The position numbers were made by a program, and so were the translations under genes. Shown one piece after another: positions 11,389 through 21,792 of a stretch of 64,000 nucleotides of DNA; position 1 is the stretch's first letter; each line of letters opens with the position of its first letter. The stretch covers positions 6,820,001 to 6,884,000 of the forward strand of contig CM106586.1 of the NCBI GenBank assembly GCA_048013815.1, given 5' to 3'. The DNA comes from Setoptus koraiensis. Its lineage: Eukaryota > Arthropoda. The notes under the pieces are model-generated. The model searched no databases. It was not told the DNA's origin and saw only the letters and a program-made list of their open reading frames with translations.

Positions 11389-12825
11389 TCAGCCAGTATA
11401 GTCACAAACATCAAATAAGGACTGGTCATAGATATCAGCGATGACTTTTCTTCCTCCAAAGAATCTTCCATCTAAGGAATCTTTCGCTTTCTTTGCTGAT
11501 GACGATTCTAAAAATTCAACGAATATTTTCACATCTTCTAAATCGATGTATATCACCACTGAGACCAATTGTCCATATTGGCCGCACTCGTCGCTTACAT
11601 CTCTTTTGAGATCATCATCAACATCCTTGATAGAGACCATATTTTTTAGAACGCACACTCTTGATTCGTATCTCCTCAACATACGCATCAACAATATGTT
11701 TGCATCGGACGGTGAAGAGGCCCTGGGGCTCGGCGTGAGAACAGCATTGGATTCATCAGAGGGCGGAATCGGTTGTGGTTGTAAAATTGGCTGTGGCGTC
11801 GTCTGTGACGTAGGTAGCTGAGCTTGCGATAGAGGGGGTAACTGTTGTTGTTCTTGTTGTTGTGACGGTGTAGGCGAGACAGATCCACCCGGTGGCATCG
11901 AAACTGACCCAGCAACGGGACTCGTCGATAATACTCGACTAAATCCGTTTGAGGCTAGATTACTCGGCGACATTGCGCCGACTGGTAGCATAGAAGCTGA
12001 TGATGGCGTGGTTACAGGATTGGCTATGGTGCCCGTACTACTTAGATTCTCTGGCGGAGTGGTGGCTCGGCCAACTTTGAGTGATTGGCCACCTAGGTCA
12101 AAATTTTGCATTGCTGTGACAGCATCATTAACAGATTGCTCATTCTCATACTCGATAAATCCGTATCCTCTATGTTGACTAGCCGTACCCGATTGTGCTA
12201 GCTTGCATGACTTGATGGTGCCGAATGCCCCAAAAACGGTTTGGACATCCTGTTCTGAGAGATCTTGACGAATAGAAGCAACATAAACCCTATTGTGATC
12301 TTTTGCTTCCTCTGTGATTTGTTGTATTATTGGAGCAGCCTGAGGCATATTGGAGGGTCTGCCCACTTTGATATTCCTTCCGCCCAACATCACACCATTC
12401 ATCAGGTCTAGTGCTAATTGAGCGGCTTCGGGGAGTTCATATTCGACAAAGGCAAATCCTTTGTGTTTCTGAGTAACAGGATCCCAGGACATATTAATTG
12501 ATTTTATTGGACCGAATGTTATAAAGGCCTGTCTAATTGTGTCCTCTTTCAATTCAAAACTAATACTTCCAACATAAACACGACACATGAGCACGAGAGC
12601 TTGGTGCCTTTGCAGAGATTTCTGTTGTTGTTGTTGATGGGCTAGAGATTGCTTTGTTAAAACACTCTTTATACTTTGTTCCATTGCATATTTTTTGGCC
12701 TTATTAACCATCTCTTGTTGCTCAGAGGACAAACTCACAAGTCCGGCTTGTATTGCCGATGCCTTCAGGGCACCGGGTCCCGGAATAAGGACTCCAGTTT
12801 GAGCTGCAGTGCTTACTTTTGCCAT
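11389..12825 (-). CDS. PUF60: Poly(U)-binding splicing factor PUF60 / half-pint
   Basis: Nuclear splicing factor that works with U2AF at 3' splice sites. The single-exon ORF encodes 478 residues. RRM1 covers about 82-157 (RNP2 VYVGSI, RNP1 KGFAFVEY) and RRM2 about 179-255 (VYVASI, RGYGFIEY). A Pro/Ser/Gln-rich linker follows (about 258-385). The C-terminal U2AF-homology motif (about 387-478) has the Arg-x-Phe signature in GRFFGGRKVIADIYDQ, which binds ULM peptides. It is the right length and order for the metazoan family (about 500-560), slightly short at the N-terminus. The gene is head to head with the aminopeptidase gene. Confidence 0.96.
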   Translation of the reverse strand: MAKVSTAAQTGVLIPGPGALKASAIQAGLVSLSSEQQEMVNKAKKYAMEQSIKSVLTKQSLAHQQQQQKSLQRHQALVLMCRVYVGSISFELKEDTIRQAFITFGPIKSINMSWDPVTQKHKGFAFVEYELPEAAQLALDLMNGVMLGGRNIKVGRPSNMPQAAPIIQQITEEAKDHNRVYVASIRQDLSEQDVQTVFGAFGTIKSCKLAQSGTASQHRGYGFIEYENEQSVNDAVTAMQNFDLGGQSLKVGRATTPPENLSSTGTIANPVTTPSSASMLPVGAMSPSNLASNGFSRVLSTSPVAGSVSMPPGGSVSPTPSQQQEQQQLPPLSQAQLPTSQTTPQPILQPQPIPPSDESNAVLTPSPRASSPSDANILLMRMLRRYESRVCVLKNMVSIKDVDDDLKRDVSDECGQYGQLVSVVIYIDLEDVKIFVEFLESSSAKKAKDSLDGRFFGGRKVIADIYDQSLFDVCDYTG

Positions 12826-13251
12826 GGTTATTCCTTGGAAACCATTAAATTAATTAGTCGATGGCTAAGAAAAGTGTAAATTTTAGCAAATAAAAGCCAA
12901 GTTTCGCAAGTTCCCCCAATGAGTTACTGTTGATACAAACTTAACTGTACGATTGTTCGCCACATTTTGACATTAGCACACACATGTATGTTTTTTTTTG
13001 CGCGAAGTTTAAAAATCGAAAAATTCAGGTTTTTTAATCACTAGTTGGAATATACGGTATAAATCAACACACGTGTGCACATGGATTCTATTCTTCGAGC
13101 CGATTGTGAGTCCCAGAACCTTTTTAGATATTCAAGATAAATTTAGTTGGTTTTATTAGATATATCAAGTCACTGGCATCTATCATTTAGATTGAACATA
13201 TTATCAGGCAATAGTCAATAGCGAAAAACTCACATTTCCCCCGTAGTGACC
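12826..13251. promoter_or_regulatory. Bidirectional promoter region between PUF60 and aminopeptidase
   Basis: The start codons of two divergent housekeeping genes are 426 bp apart, so both promoters must lie here. The sequence is AT-rich with T-runs; I see no clear TATA box at a credible distance for either gene. Confidence 0.6.
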
Positions 13252-15879
13252 ATGGTTGTGCCCGTGATTTATGATGACAGTGTTTTCACCGACGTTCGTC
13301 TACCAAGTAGCTGTACTCCCCATAAATATAATGTCACTCTTGAGCCAGATCTGGAAGCCTTTACCTTCAAGGGCCATGTTAGCATCGAGGTGACAATCAA
13401 CGAACCAAATGTGGATAGGATTGTTCTGCATGCATTAGAGCTCAATTTGACTGATGTCTCCTTTGTACCTGATGTAGCCGGTGACGGAATGAGCTCAATC
13501 AAACAGGTGATAATATGCAAAAAATCAGAGACCGCAGTCCTGGCATTCGACAAACCAATTAAAAAAGGCCCAGGTAAATTGGCTATCACATTCAATGGAA
13601 CGCTCAACGATAAAAATAAAGGATTCTATCGAAGCAAATATCCAGCTGGGACCGGTCAGCACAAATATGCGGCCGTATCCAAATTTGAGCCCACATTTGC
13701 CCGATATGCTCTGCCTTGTTGGGATGAGCCAGCTATAAAGGCTAAATTTGATGTGACTCTTATTGTCAGCCCAGATAGAGTGGCCCTGTCCAATATGGAT
13801 GTCATCGAGGACACTGTTCATCCTGATGGGAAAAAAGTCGTCAAGTTTAGAACGTCGCCCATAATGTCTACCTACCTCCTAGCTTTTGTGGTGGGCGAAT
13901 TCGACTTCGTTGAGGGATTCAGCAAAGCTAGACCAGTGAGAGTTTTTACGCCCTTAGGAATGAAGCAACAGGGCCTGTTCAGTTTGGATGTTGCTATTAA
14001 ATCGTTGGATTTCTTTGAAAAATATTTTGCTATAGAATATCCACTACCGAAACTAGATTTGATAGCCATAGCAGATTTTGCATCGGGAGCTATGGAGAAT
14101 TGGGGTATTATCACCTTTAGAGAGACACGTCTTCTTGCCGACTCTAATGATACGTCTACAAGTGCAAAACAAGAAATCGCATTGACTGTTGCTCACGAGA
14201 TCGCCCATCAATGGTTCGGCAATTTAGTCACTATGGAATGGTGGACTCATTTATGGCTCAACGAAGGATTTGCGTCATTCATGGAATACCTGTGTGTTGA
14301 TAGTATTTTTCCTGATTATGACATTTGGGCACAGTTTGTTACCGACTCATTCGCCAGAGCCTTGGAATTGGATGCGTTGCATAGCAGTCATCCGATTGAA
14401 GTGCCTGTCAATCATCCATCGGAACTTTACGAAATCTTTGACGCTATATCGTATTCCAAGGGTGCCTCAGTTATTAAAATGTTGCACAGTTACATTACTG
14501 ACGAGCACTTCAAAGAGGGCCTAAGGTCTTATCTAACAAAATTCGCCTACAAGAACGCCACTACTGAGCATTTATGGGAGGCCTTACAGGCTGCCAGTAA
14601 TAAGCCAGTTTGTGAGGTCATGGCACAATGGACAAAACAGAAAGGATTTCCATGGTTGGCCGTCGGCCGCAAAACTGAGGGAAAATCTGCCTCTTTGACC
14701 ATCACTCAGAAAAAATTTGCCTCTAACGGGGAACTAGCACCAGATGAAGTCAATATAAAATGGGTTATTCCCGTCACGGTTGCCACAGGAGCAACACCAA
14801 ACCAAGTAGCCAAACAGTTTTTGTTGAGGGAATCAAGCGAACAGTTTATGTTGGACGACATCGGCAGTAATTGGATAAAATTCAATCCAGGCGCAGTTGG
14901 ATTCTACCGAACTGCATACCCGGAAGATATGATCAAAGAACTATTGCCTGCAATATCGAGCAAAACTTTACCTCCATTAGATCGATTTAACATACTCAAT
15001 GACTATTTCGCTCTATGTCAGGCGGGAAATGTATCTACGGTTGCACTACTCCAGTTGATCGAGGCATTCTCTGGCGAAGACGACTACACTGTCTGGTCGT
15101 CTATTGATCAGTGCTTGGGTGTACTGGACAAACTTCTGTCTTACACCGATTTCCAGCAATTGTTTCATAGCTTCGGTCGTAAGTTATACAATACTATCCT
15201 GAGCAAATTAACCTGGTCCCCTTCACCTGGTGAGAAACATACAAATACTTTGATAAGGGCTCTTGCCATAAATAGGCTCATTTTGTTTGATGATAAAGCG
15301 GTCGTGGCAGAGGCCAAGAGGCGATATCAGGCACACGTTGACAAGACTTCAGTGATACCAGCCGACATTAGGGGTGCTGTATACAAAGTAGCCGCTAATG
15401 GCGATGACGCAATGTTTGAATCTTTATTCACAATCTATAGAAAATCGGACCTGCAGGAGGAGAAAGAGCGGGCTGCTATTGCCCTTGGAACAACTCGCGA
15501 CAAGATTCGTATCGGTAAAGTGCTAGATCTCGCCATGTCTGACGAAGTGAGAAATCAAGATAAACTCTATGTCATTATATATGTGGCCAGGACGGCGCCA
15601 GGTCGTGAATTGGTTTGGAATCTCCTGAGAGATCGTAGTGGTGATTTCCGAAAACTTTACGAGAATAGTTCACAAATGGCAATATTAATCAAGAATGTCA
15701 CCAAGGATTTCGCTAGTGAGGAGAAAGCTTTGGAGATATCCAAGTATTTCCAAGAGAATAAATTCGCAGGCACAGAGCGCAATGTCCAGCAATCGATAGA
15801 AACTATAAGACAGAACACGAATTGGTTGAAGCGTGATAGCGCCTCTGTCAAGACTTTTCTTTCAAGCTTGCCACAATGA
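13252..15879 (+). CDS. NPEPPS: Puromycin-sensitive aminopeptidase (M1 family zinc metallopeptidase)
   Basis: Cytosolic aminopeptidase that trims N-terminal residues from peptides. I start at the ATG at 13252 (context GACCATGG), giving 875 residues with no intron and no signal peptide, as in cytosolic members. The M1 hallmarks are all present: the exopeptidase motif GAMEN (residues 279-283), the zinc motif HEIAH with His315, Glu316 and His319, and the third ligand Glu338 in NEGFASFMEY. The N-terminal saddle-like domain is residues 1-200, the thermolysin-like domain about 200-440, and the helical ERAP1_C-type domain about 520-860. It converges with SAC3D1 on the other strand. An in-frame GTG two codons upstream is unlikely to be the start. 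Confidence 0.97.
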   Translation: MVVPVIYDDSVFTDVRLPSSCTPHKYNVTLEPDLEAFTFKGHVSIEVTINEPNVDRIVLHALELNLTDVSFVPDVAGDGMSSIKQVIICKKSETAVLAFDKPIKKGPGKLAITFNGTLNDKNKGFYRSKYPAGTGQHKYAAVSKFEPTFARYALPCWDEPAIKAKFDVTLIVSPDRVALSNMDVIEDTVHPDGKKVVKFRTSPIMSTYLLAFVVGEFDFVEGFSKARPVRVFTPLGMKQQGLFSLDVAIKSLDFFEKYFAIEYPLPKLDLIAIADFASGAMENWGIITFRETRLLADSNDTSTSAKQEIALTVAHEIAHQWFGNLVTMEWWTHLWLNEGFASFMEYLCVDSIFPDYDIWAQFVTDSFARALELDALHSSHPIEVPVNHPSELYEIFDAISYSKGASVIKMLHSYITDEHFKEGLRSYLTKFAYKNATTEHLWEALQAASNKPVCEVMAQWTKQKGFPWLAVGRKTEGKSASLTITQKKFASNGELAPDEVNIKWVIPVTVATGATPNQVAKQFLLRESSEQFMLDDIGSNWIKFNPGAVGFYRTAYPEDMIKELLPAISSKTLPPLDRFNILNDYFALCQAGNVSTVALLQLIEAFSGEDDYTVWSSIDQCLGVLDKLLSYTDFQQLFHSFGRKLYNTILSKLTWSPSPGEKHTNTLIRALAINRLILFDDKAVVAEAKRRYQAHVDKTSVIPADIRGAVYKVAANGDDAMFESLFTIYRKSDLQEEKERAAIALGTTRDKIRIGKVLDLAMSDEVRNQDKLYVIIYVARTAPGRELVWNLLRDRSGDFRKLYENSSQMAILIKNVTKDFASEEKALEISKYFQENKFAGTERNVQQSIETIRQNTNWLKRDSASVKTFLSSLPQ

Positions 15880-16014
15880 GCAATCTGAAAAAAATCGCCC
15901 CTCTACACACACGTTATTCAATCCGCTCCTCGTGATCAATCCGATATACAAATAGATTTTCATTACAAATAATACATGTTAATCTCTCAGTCAGCGGACT
16001 GAGACAGAGAGATC
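15880..16014. other. 3' region between convergent genes
   Basis: Short AT-rich spacer; no clean AATAAA for the aminopeptidase is visible. Confidence 0.4.
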
Positions 16015-16157
16015 TTAGATTGGGTCTGGCACGTATCTGCTTTTGCTCTTCTTTCTGCTCCATATTGAAGCATCCTCCATGGGATAAACCTGCTGAGGAT
16101 TGACTTTCTTTGGCTCTCTAATCCCTCTGACATAAGAGCCATTTAGGATGGAGAAAC
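16015..16157 (-). CDS. Possible terminal exon of an unidentified protein
   Basis: On the minus strand a long pyrimidine tract (16158-16180 region, eight T in a row) ends in CATAG at 16158, a strong acceptor. It opens a 143-nt frame encoding 46 residues, including SYVRGIREPKKV and a tail SKSRYVPDPI before TAA. The frame needs one upstream base to complete its first codon. A segment with coding character (EWKLSKLFEDEPLWNFLDTI, about 16271-16336) ends at a weak GTGACC donor in a compatible phase, 113 nt away. It lies beyond the SAC3D1 polyadenylation signal, so it would be a separate gene. I found no start codon and no family. The frame has no in-frame ATG of its own upstream of the acceptor. 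Confidence 0.3.
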
Positions 16158-16343
16158 CTATGAAGAGGTGAAAAAAAAGAGTGTAAAATCGGTCATCCTC
16201 AAGCAATTGACTCGACAATTATTATCCTAACTGATTTAGTATTATAGGTATCTATAATTCTTCTGGTCACAAATTGTGTCAAGGAAATTCCAAAGTGGCT
16301 CGTCCTCAAAAAGTTTAGAAAGTTTCCACTCTTTCTTTGGTAT

Positions 16344-16349
16344 TTTATT
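16344..16349 (-). terminator. Polyadenylation signal of SAC3D1
   Basis: AATAAA on the minus strand about 40 nt past the stop codon. Confidence 0.6.
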
Positions 16350-16389
16350 ATAGAGCGTAAATTACATAAATATTTGAGATAAAAACATG

Positions 16390-17637
16390 CTAAGTAGAGT
16401 TCGTAAAATTTTTGTCGTCATGTGGCCATAACAATTTTTTCATGCCTTGTCTATCAACTGCATCTTTAAATATTGACCAGTTATATGAAAAATGAATCTG
16501 TTCCGATAAAGGATTTATTTCTGCCGGCCTATTAGTGGAGCTCGGTTCGGGCGGATTGAACACTACCAAGTCCCCTTGGTATTTGTACAATTGGAATTGC
16601 TTTGCTATATATCGTGTGAAGTCGTGCCTAGCTCTTCGGTCTCTCTCCAAACATTCAGGGCAGATAATATCCGCCAGTTTAGCTACTTGGCATGTTTGTT
16701 TGTTCGCCGCTTTTCTGAGCATCTTGACTAGACGAACTTGAATCTGGGATATTAGAGGTGCAAAGGCCAATATAATAATTGGATCCTCGGATAACTCAGA
16801 CAAAAGTCTGAAGGATCGTGTGAAATTATTAACGTGATACTCGTTAATAATCTTGTGAACTTTTCGAATTCTTTCATCGTGATTTCTTAGATCCTCTGGT
16901 ATAGCGAAATAGTCTGCCGTACAAACAAAACCATTCGTAAATGAGATGTGCCTTATGAGATTCACGCATTCGAAGGTGGCTCGAACTGCATCGCAGCGTC
17001 GATCATCATTATAATAACCTATGAGGGATTTGAGACAATCCTTGAGACATTGGTCATTGAGTTTGATTTCGTTCATAATATTGAGTTCTTTATGAGCAAA
17101 CATCGCATACTCTTTACGAGAGCCATCTTTTCCTTTGTAGTCGGAATGTTTCAGTAGTGTGTTATTCAATCTGTAAGAGGAATAAACCAAAAATCGGCAC
17201 GTAGACTCAAGCAATAGGATGGCAGTGGGTCCAGTTATCCTTTGAATGACCATGTCCTGTCTAACGGAATATAGTCTATTGTAAACAAAATCACATATGT
17301 CCAGCCAATCATCATCTAATGTACAAATGTTTGTAAGCAAATGGTGGGCAGTTCTCTCGAGTACATGCGCCGGTCTTAGCTGTTCTGGCCTTTGCGTTTC
17401 ATTGCCCACACAAGATCTTACGAATTCCTTGACCACTAAATTAAAATCTGCTTTTGGTGGATAGACTCCTTTTTGCGTCTCGAATTTAGATAAGCGGTTT
17501 TGTTGTTCTCTTTCCTGAATCTCAAATGTGTAGGCCATCTTCTCACACAGGCCCACGGGTATATCCCTCCAAGGGTCGTCTGGATCCACTCGAAAACCCG
17601 AGTGAGACCCGTTACTGGCATTGCCGTTTGTTGACAT
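16390..17637 (-). CDS. SAC3D1: SAC3 domain-containing protein 1 (SAC3/GANP family)
   Basis: Small relative of the TREX-2 mRNA-export scaffold SAC3/GANP; the animal SAC3D1/SHD1 protein is linked to centrosomes and mitosis. The single-exon ORF of 415 residues matches the roughly 400-residue family length. The N-terminal family pattern appears as VGLCEKM followed by the helix EIQEREQQNRLSKFE. The core SAC3 domain then reads ADFNLVVKEFVRS, QLRPAHVLERTAHHLL and FVYNRLYSVRQDMVIQRI, the usual order of conserved helices. A late segment, ICPECLERDRRARHDFTRYI, may be lineage specific. The ATG at 17637 is the first in frame. The gene follows the channel gene on the same strand, 502 bp downstream of its stop. 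Confidence 0.85.
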   Translation of the reverse strand: MSTNGNASNGSHSGFRVDPDDPWRDIPVGLCEKMAYTFEIQEREQQNRLSKFETQKGVYPPKADFNLVVKEFVRSCVGNETQRPEQLRPAHVLERTAHHLLTNICTLDDDWLDICDFVYNRLYSVRQDMVIQRITGPTAILLLESTCRFLVYSSYRLNNTLLKHSDYKGKDGSRKEYAMFAHKELNIMNEIKLNDQCLKDCLKSLIGYYNDDRRCDAVRATFECVNLIRHISFTNGFVCTADYFAIPEDLRNHDERIRKVHKIINEYHVNNFTRSFRLLSELSEDPIIILAFAPLISQIQVRLVKMLRKAANKQTCQVAKLADIICPECLERDRRARHDFTRYIAKQFQLYKYQGDLVVFNPPEPSSTNRPAEINPLSEQIHFSYNWSIFKDAVDRQGMKKLLWPHDDKNFTNST

Positions 17638-17781
17638 GTTGTCGATTGATTAAATATATAGATGATTGGTTAAGATAAATTCATTCAGGAGAAAGTGTTG
17701 ATAAATAAATAAAATGCTTTTAGGTTAGAAGTAGGAACGATTGTGACAGTCTTGGCTACGATTGGCCCAATCATGGCTTAA

Positions 17782-17814
17782 GATCGCATGATTCGAGCTC
17801 AGGATCATGCGATC
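17782..17814. repeat. Perfect 11-bp inverted repeat with 11-nt loop
   Basis: Arms GATCGCATGAT (17782-17792) and ATCATGCGATC (17804-17814) are exact reverse complements. It lies downstream of KCNT on the minus strand, beyond its AATAAA, so it could aid transcript release or be a protein site. Confidence 0.7.
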
Positions 17815-18106
17815 CTCAATAACGTGGTATGATTGTTTTGACCGCGAGATTTAAACGTAATTCTGTTTAGAAGCCATTCAATATTCCTCAACTGTTCTCG
17901 AAAGAACCTCTCCTCTAGAATCAATTCAAAATATATTCTTGTTCGGAAAAAAATAGTTTTTTTTTAGTTTTGTTTGAATCTGTCATGAATGACTGTTGCA
18001 CTATTCAACAGCGTTTACATAATCTCACAGAGAAATCTAGCTTAATTGTAATGGCACTATTTCAGGTGAGACAAGTCTCGCGAGTGAACGCTCGAGAATA
18101 GTGGTC

Positions 18107-18112
18107 TTTATT
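18107..18112 (-). terminator. Polyadenylation signal of the KCNT gene
   Basis: AATAAA on the minus strand about 28 nt past the TAG stop at 18142-18140. Confidence 0.6.
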
Positions 18113-18139
18113 AGAGAATCAAGTAACACAATAATCAGT

Positions 18140-18899
18140 CTATCTAGAGGAACTAGAGGAGCGTCTCAGGTTAGACATGTCGCCGGCGCTATCTGATTGC
18201 TGTAGAATGTTGGTTCCTGACGTTGTTGTTTCTGTCATGTCTATGAGATTTGCTTCGCGCAATTTGATCGGTTGATTGGCTCCCGTCGTTGATAACTCAT
18301 TGAATTGTGGTTTGCCTCCAGAATTGTTGCTAACGAAAGATGAAGATTGTTTATTTTTGTTGTTGATGAAATCGTTTGTTGATTCGTCTTGCTTGGCCGA
18401 ATCGGTGTTGATGGACGCGCTCGTGTCATTCGTGTGTCCATTAATTGTTCCATCTTCTACCTTAATCAATATTTGCACACTATCTGTTCTGGCCGCTAGA
18501 TTATCGTTTCTATTTCTATTATTGTTGTTGTTGTTGCTGCTATTTCTGCTGTTGTTTTTATTGCTGCTCGTTGTTTTCACATTTGATTTGAGGTCACCAT
18601 CTGAGGCGCAAGCCTTTATCGATGACGTGGTAGCCGACTTGATGCTGTTACTGTTGCTATTGGACAGGTAATTAGTGTCTTGACCTCGTTGTCTGACAGT
18701 GTTTGGCGGGTGCGACTTGGCCACAGTGGCCACCGGATGTTGATCATTGTCACCTCTGCCAATTGGTACGTTATTTGTTGTTTTATCACTTTGACAATTG
18801 ACTGATTTTGACTGGTTATTGTTGATGTCGTGCCTAACTGAATTGGCTCTATGCATGAACAACTTCCTGCTGTGTATGGGACTGGGCCGGATGAGGTAT
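18140..18899 (-). CDS. KCNT: KCNT exon 14 (C-terminal tail)
   Basis: Residues 1818-2070. It starts after CATCACAG and completes an Ile codon, continuing the family motif as [11 protein letters not shown]. The rest is Ser/Asn/Thr-rich low-complexity tail, including an Asn run near 18515-18535, ending LRRSSSSSR before TAG. Confidence 0.85.
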
Positions 18900-21757
18900 C
18901 TGTGATGTATGTACGTTGATAATTGATTTATAATCAGAGCCATAAAAATCAGGTTAGTCTACTAGATGGAAATGAGACAATCGTATCGTCATAATCAGAT
19001 GCAGGAGTCATGTCGCTTACATTATGTCGCCCTCTCTTAGTTGAATATCACAATTTGGATTGATTATCACGTAAGAAAATGTATTGTTCCTGTGGCCAGA
19101 CGAATCATCTGTAATAGAGACACAGATAAATACACAGTCAATATTGTCATTGGCATATTATGCACGCAGGTATCATAGTGCAACTATCGTTCACTACTTA
19201 CCATAATCGGAAACGGGCATGCCCAAGTCCTGGAGGCGATTCTTCACTAAATTGGTTATCTCTTGTCGCTCCAATTCCTCTGTCGCGTGCTCGTAGCTCG
19301 CTTGTTGGCTGGCAAACATGGTCAGTGTCATCTGAGGCGAGTTTATGTATCGCGTGATGATATCGTGGGGCCGAAATGAGTGAAAAAACATATGACACAA
19401 TGTTACAAAACAATTTCGGGCATAATTATCTCGCAGCGATGCTTGATAAGCTAATCTGCGTCATTGTTGTTATTACTATTATTATAATACTCACCGGTTC
19501 GTTGCAGGACTTTTGCGCCTCCAGCGGCTCTGTTCTGTATATGCCAATGGGGATCTCGCAAGTGGTGGAGCAGAGCCGCTGATAGAGGCGCCCGTATGTG
19601 CGTATCCAGAGATCTTCGCGAGTAATTCGCATCGACGATAAAAAGCCCGAACCTGGCGCCTGGTCGATGCCCAACAATAATCGCACCATTGTTATCATGT
19701 AATCCTTGACAAATGCCTGGTAAAGCAGTGTGTCCAACATGGAGGCCGAAAACACGTTGCCCGCTGCAAATGGAAGCCGAAATTTGTAAGCGTGCGAATT
19801 GTATTCTTTGCCAATGTTCTTTTTGTAATATTTCGACTGAAGTTTGCGTTGCGAACTGTTCCTATTGTAATTCTGGTATTTCATTGAATTATAATTAGTC
19901 ATACTGGCGCCATAAATAACATCGTGCGCCCTGAACTGCATGAAGCGCATATTAGATGATTGCGATAATTCCGTTATAATGCCCACACTGGGAAACAATT
20001 TGAACATTGTTTGCACGGCTACTATTGTGTTGCAATCAGCTAGATAATCTTCTTCTGCCGAATTAGTCGATTCCTTGTTAGTAACTACAACGGAATGCGC
20101 CAAATTAATGCCTGCCTTAATAAGATCGTCCAAGCTACGCCAAGCGAGCAAGTTTGTTGTTCATGGGCATGTTGCATTGTTGCAGAAGGTGGCCAGTTAA
20201 TTAGAGGGGGCGAGAGAGAGAGAGAGAGCCAATTAGATCGGCTGATAGGCAGTGGGAGCAAACGGTGGAGCAATGGCTTGGTGGCCAGGATAACGAGACT
20301 CACTTATCTATGAGGCCGGGCATCCAGTAGACCATTGGAAACCAGCTAATAGCATCTATAAATTGGGGCGCCGGCTTGCGTTCCAGCAGCAGAACGATGG
20401 GCCTGAGTGATTGCGGGTTGTGGAAGTGGGCGCGCAACGGCACCAAGAAGTTGTATATGCCGTTGCTGGCGAAGTCGGCCACCAATATTATGCACCTATT
20501 AGACCAATTGTATTGCCGGGCATTCTTATATGGGCAGTGTTCGCAGGCGGATATCAACTGCAAACAACAGGGCGGCTTCTTCTTTTGCAGCAGATAGCAC
20601 AAGGTCGGACTGACGCCCACGTAGGTGGTGCAAGGCGGAAATCCCTTCACGATACTGGCCGCGCAGATGCCAAGACGTTGCATAATAACATAATAACGAC
20701 AAAATAATTAGTTATTGAGTCACACTGACACAAACACAAACTAATGATAAAACAATAAAACAAAAATAATAAAATAGAAGGGGCGCCCAATTGGGCAAGA
20801 CAATTGCAGCTAATTGGATCGAATCAACTTACGCCGAGCTCTCGCTGGCCGAGTGCCACGAGGTGGAGAAATATGACTCTTGTTCGCGCTCATGGTCGCT
20901 GTCGTGCTCCTCCGATTCGCCCATCATGGCCGGAACGGGCGCTATACTGGGCCGACGGCCGCGCGCATTCACAAACGACTCCGTGCTGGAGGTGGCCGAC
21001 GACGGGGCCCCATAGTCCAGTTTTGGTATGGTCAAATGAGTGAGCGATTTGCCCAGTTTGACCCGTTTCATTTTGACCGCCAAACCGGAAACCACTTGCT
21101 TCAGGCGGGTGGGCGAAACGTCGCGCGATTTTGTCGATGTTATGCTGATATTGCTGCCCTTTCTCAGGCCGCCCGCCAGCGTGGCCAGCTCCAGCGTGCT
21201 CGAATTTCGCGCCGAACTGCCACCCAGGCCCCCCTTGCCTTGGACGTGTTGCTGGTGCATTGCGGCCGCAATATTTTGCAGCTCGCTCCTACGATGCTGC
21301 TTATTTTTGTACTGTTCGGCGCCACCGCCCCCGCCGGCGGCGGCTCCCCAATCGGTGGGCAAATTCATCGAGTTGCGCTTCATGAATGCGCCAGAACCGG
21401 AAGTGCCGCCGCCAACCGCCGACCTGTTGTTGTCTGTTGTGAGTTCGCTGTTGTTGGCATTTTTTGTTGTTGCGGGTTCGTGGGGGCGCTGTTGCCAGCT
21501 TGCGGAACGCTGCCGGTTGTCGGGCGCGTCGTCAGCCGCGGCCGGTGCCGTCAGATCGGGCATTGTCGGCGACGACGACTCAATTCGTATGATGGCCATC
21601 GGCTGAGCAACACTGGCCACGGGCGGCGACAGAACGGGCACAATGGCCGCCTGGTTGGACTGTTGCATAAGCATCATCTTTTGCTCTATTGTGTCGCTTG
21701 CGGTATCTCCGCCGTTGGCCTGTTGCAATTTGGCAATTTCGCCGGCGTCTTGCTGCT

Positions 21758-21792
<35 letters not shown>

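Larger units (their letters stand above)
17638..18139. other. Spacer between KCNT stop and SAC3D1 start
   Basis: AT-rich. It holds the KCNT polyadenylation signal (18107-18112), the presumed SAC3D1 promoter and an 11-bp perfect hairpin at 17782-17814. No other gene is seen. Confidence 0.5.
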
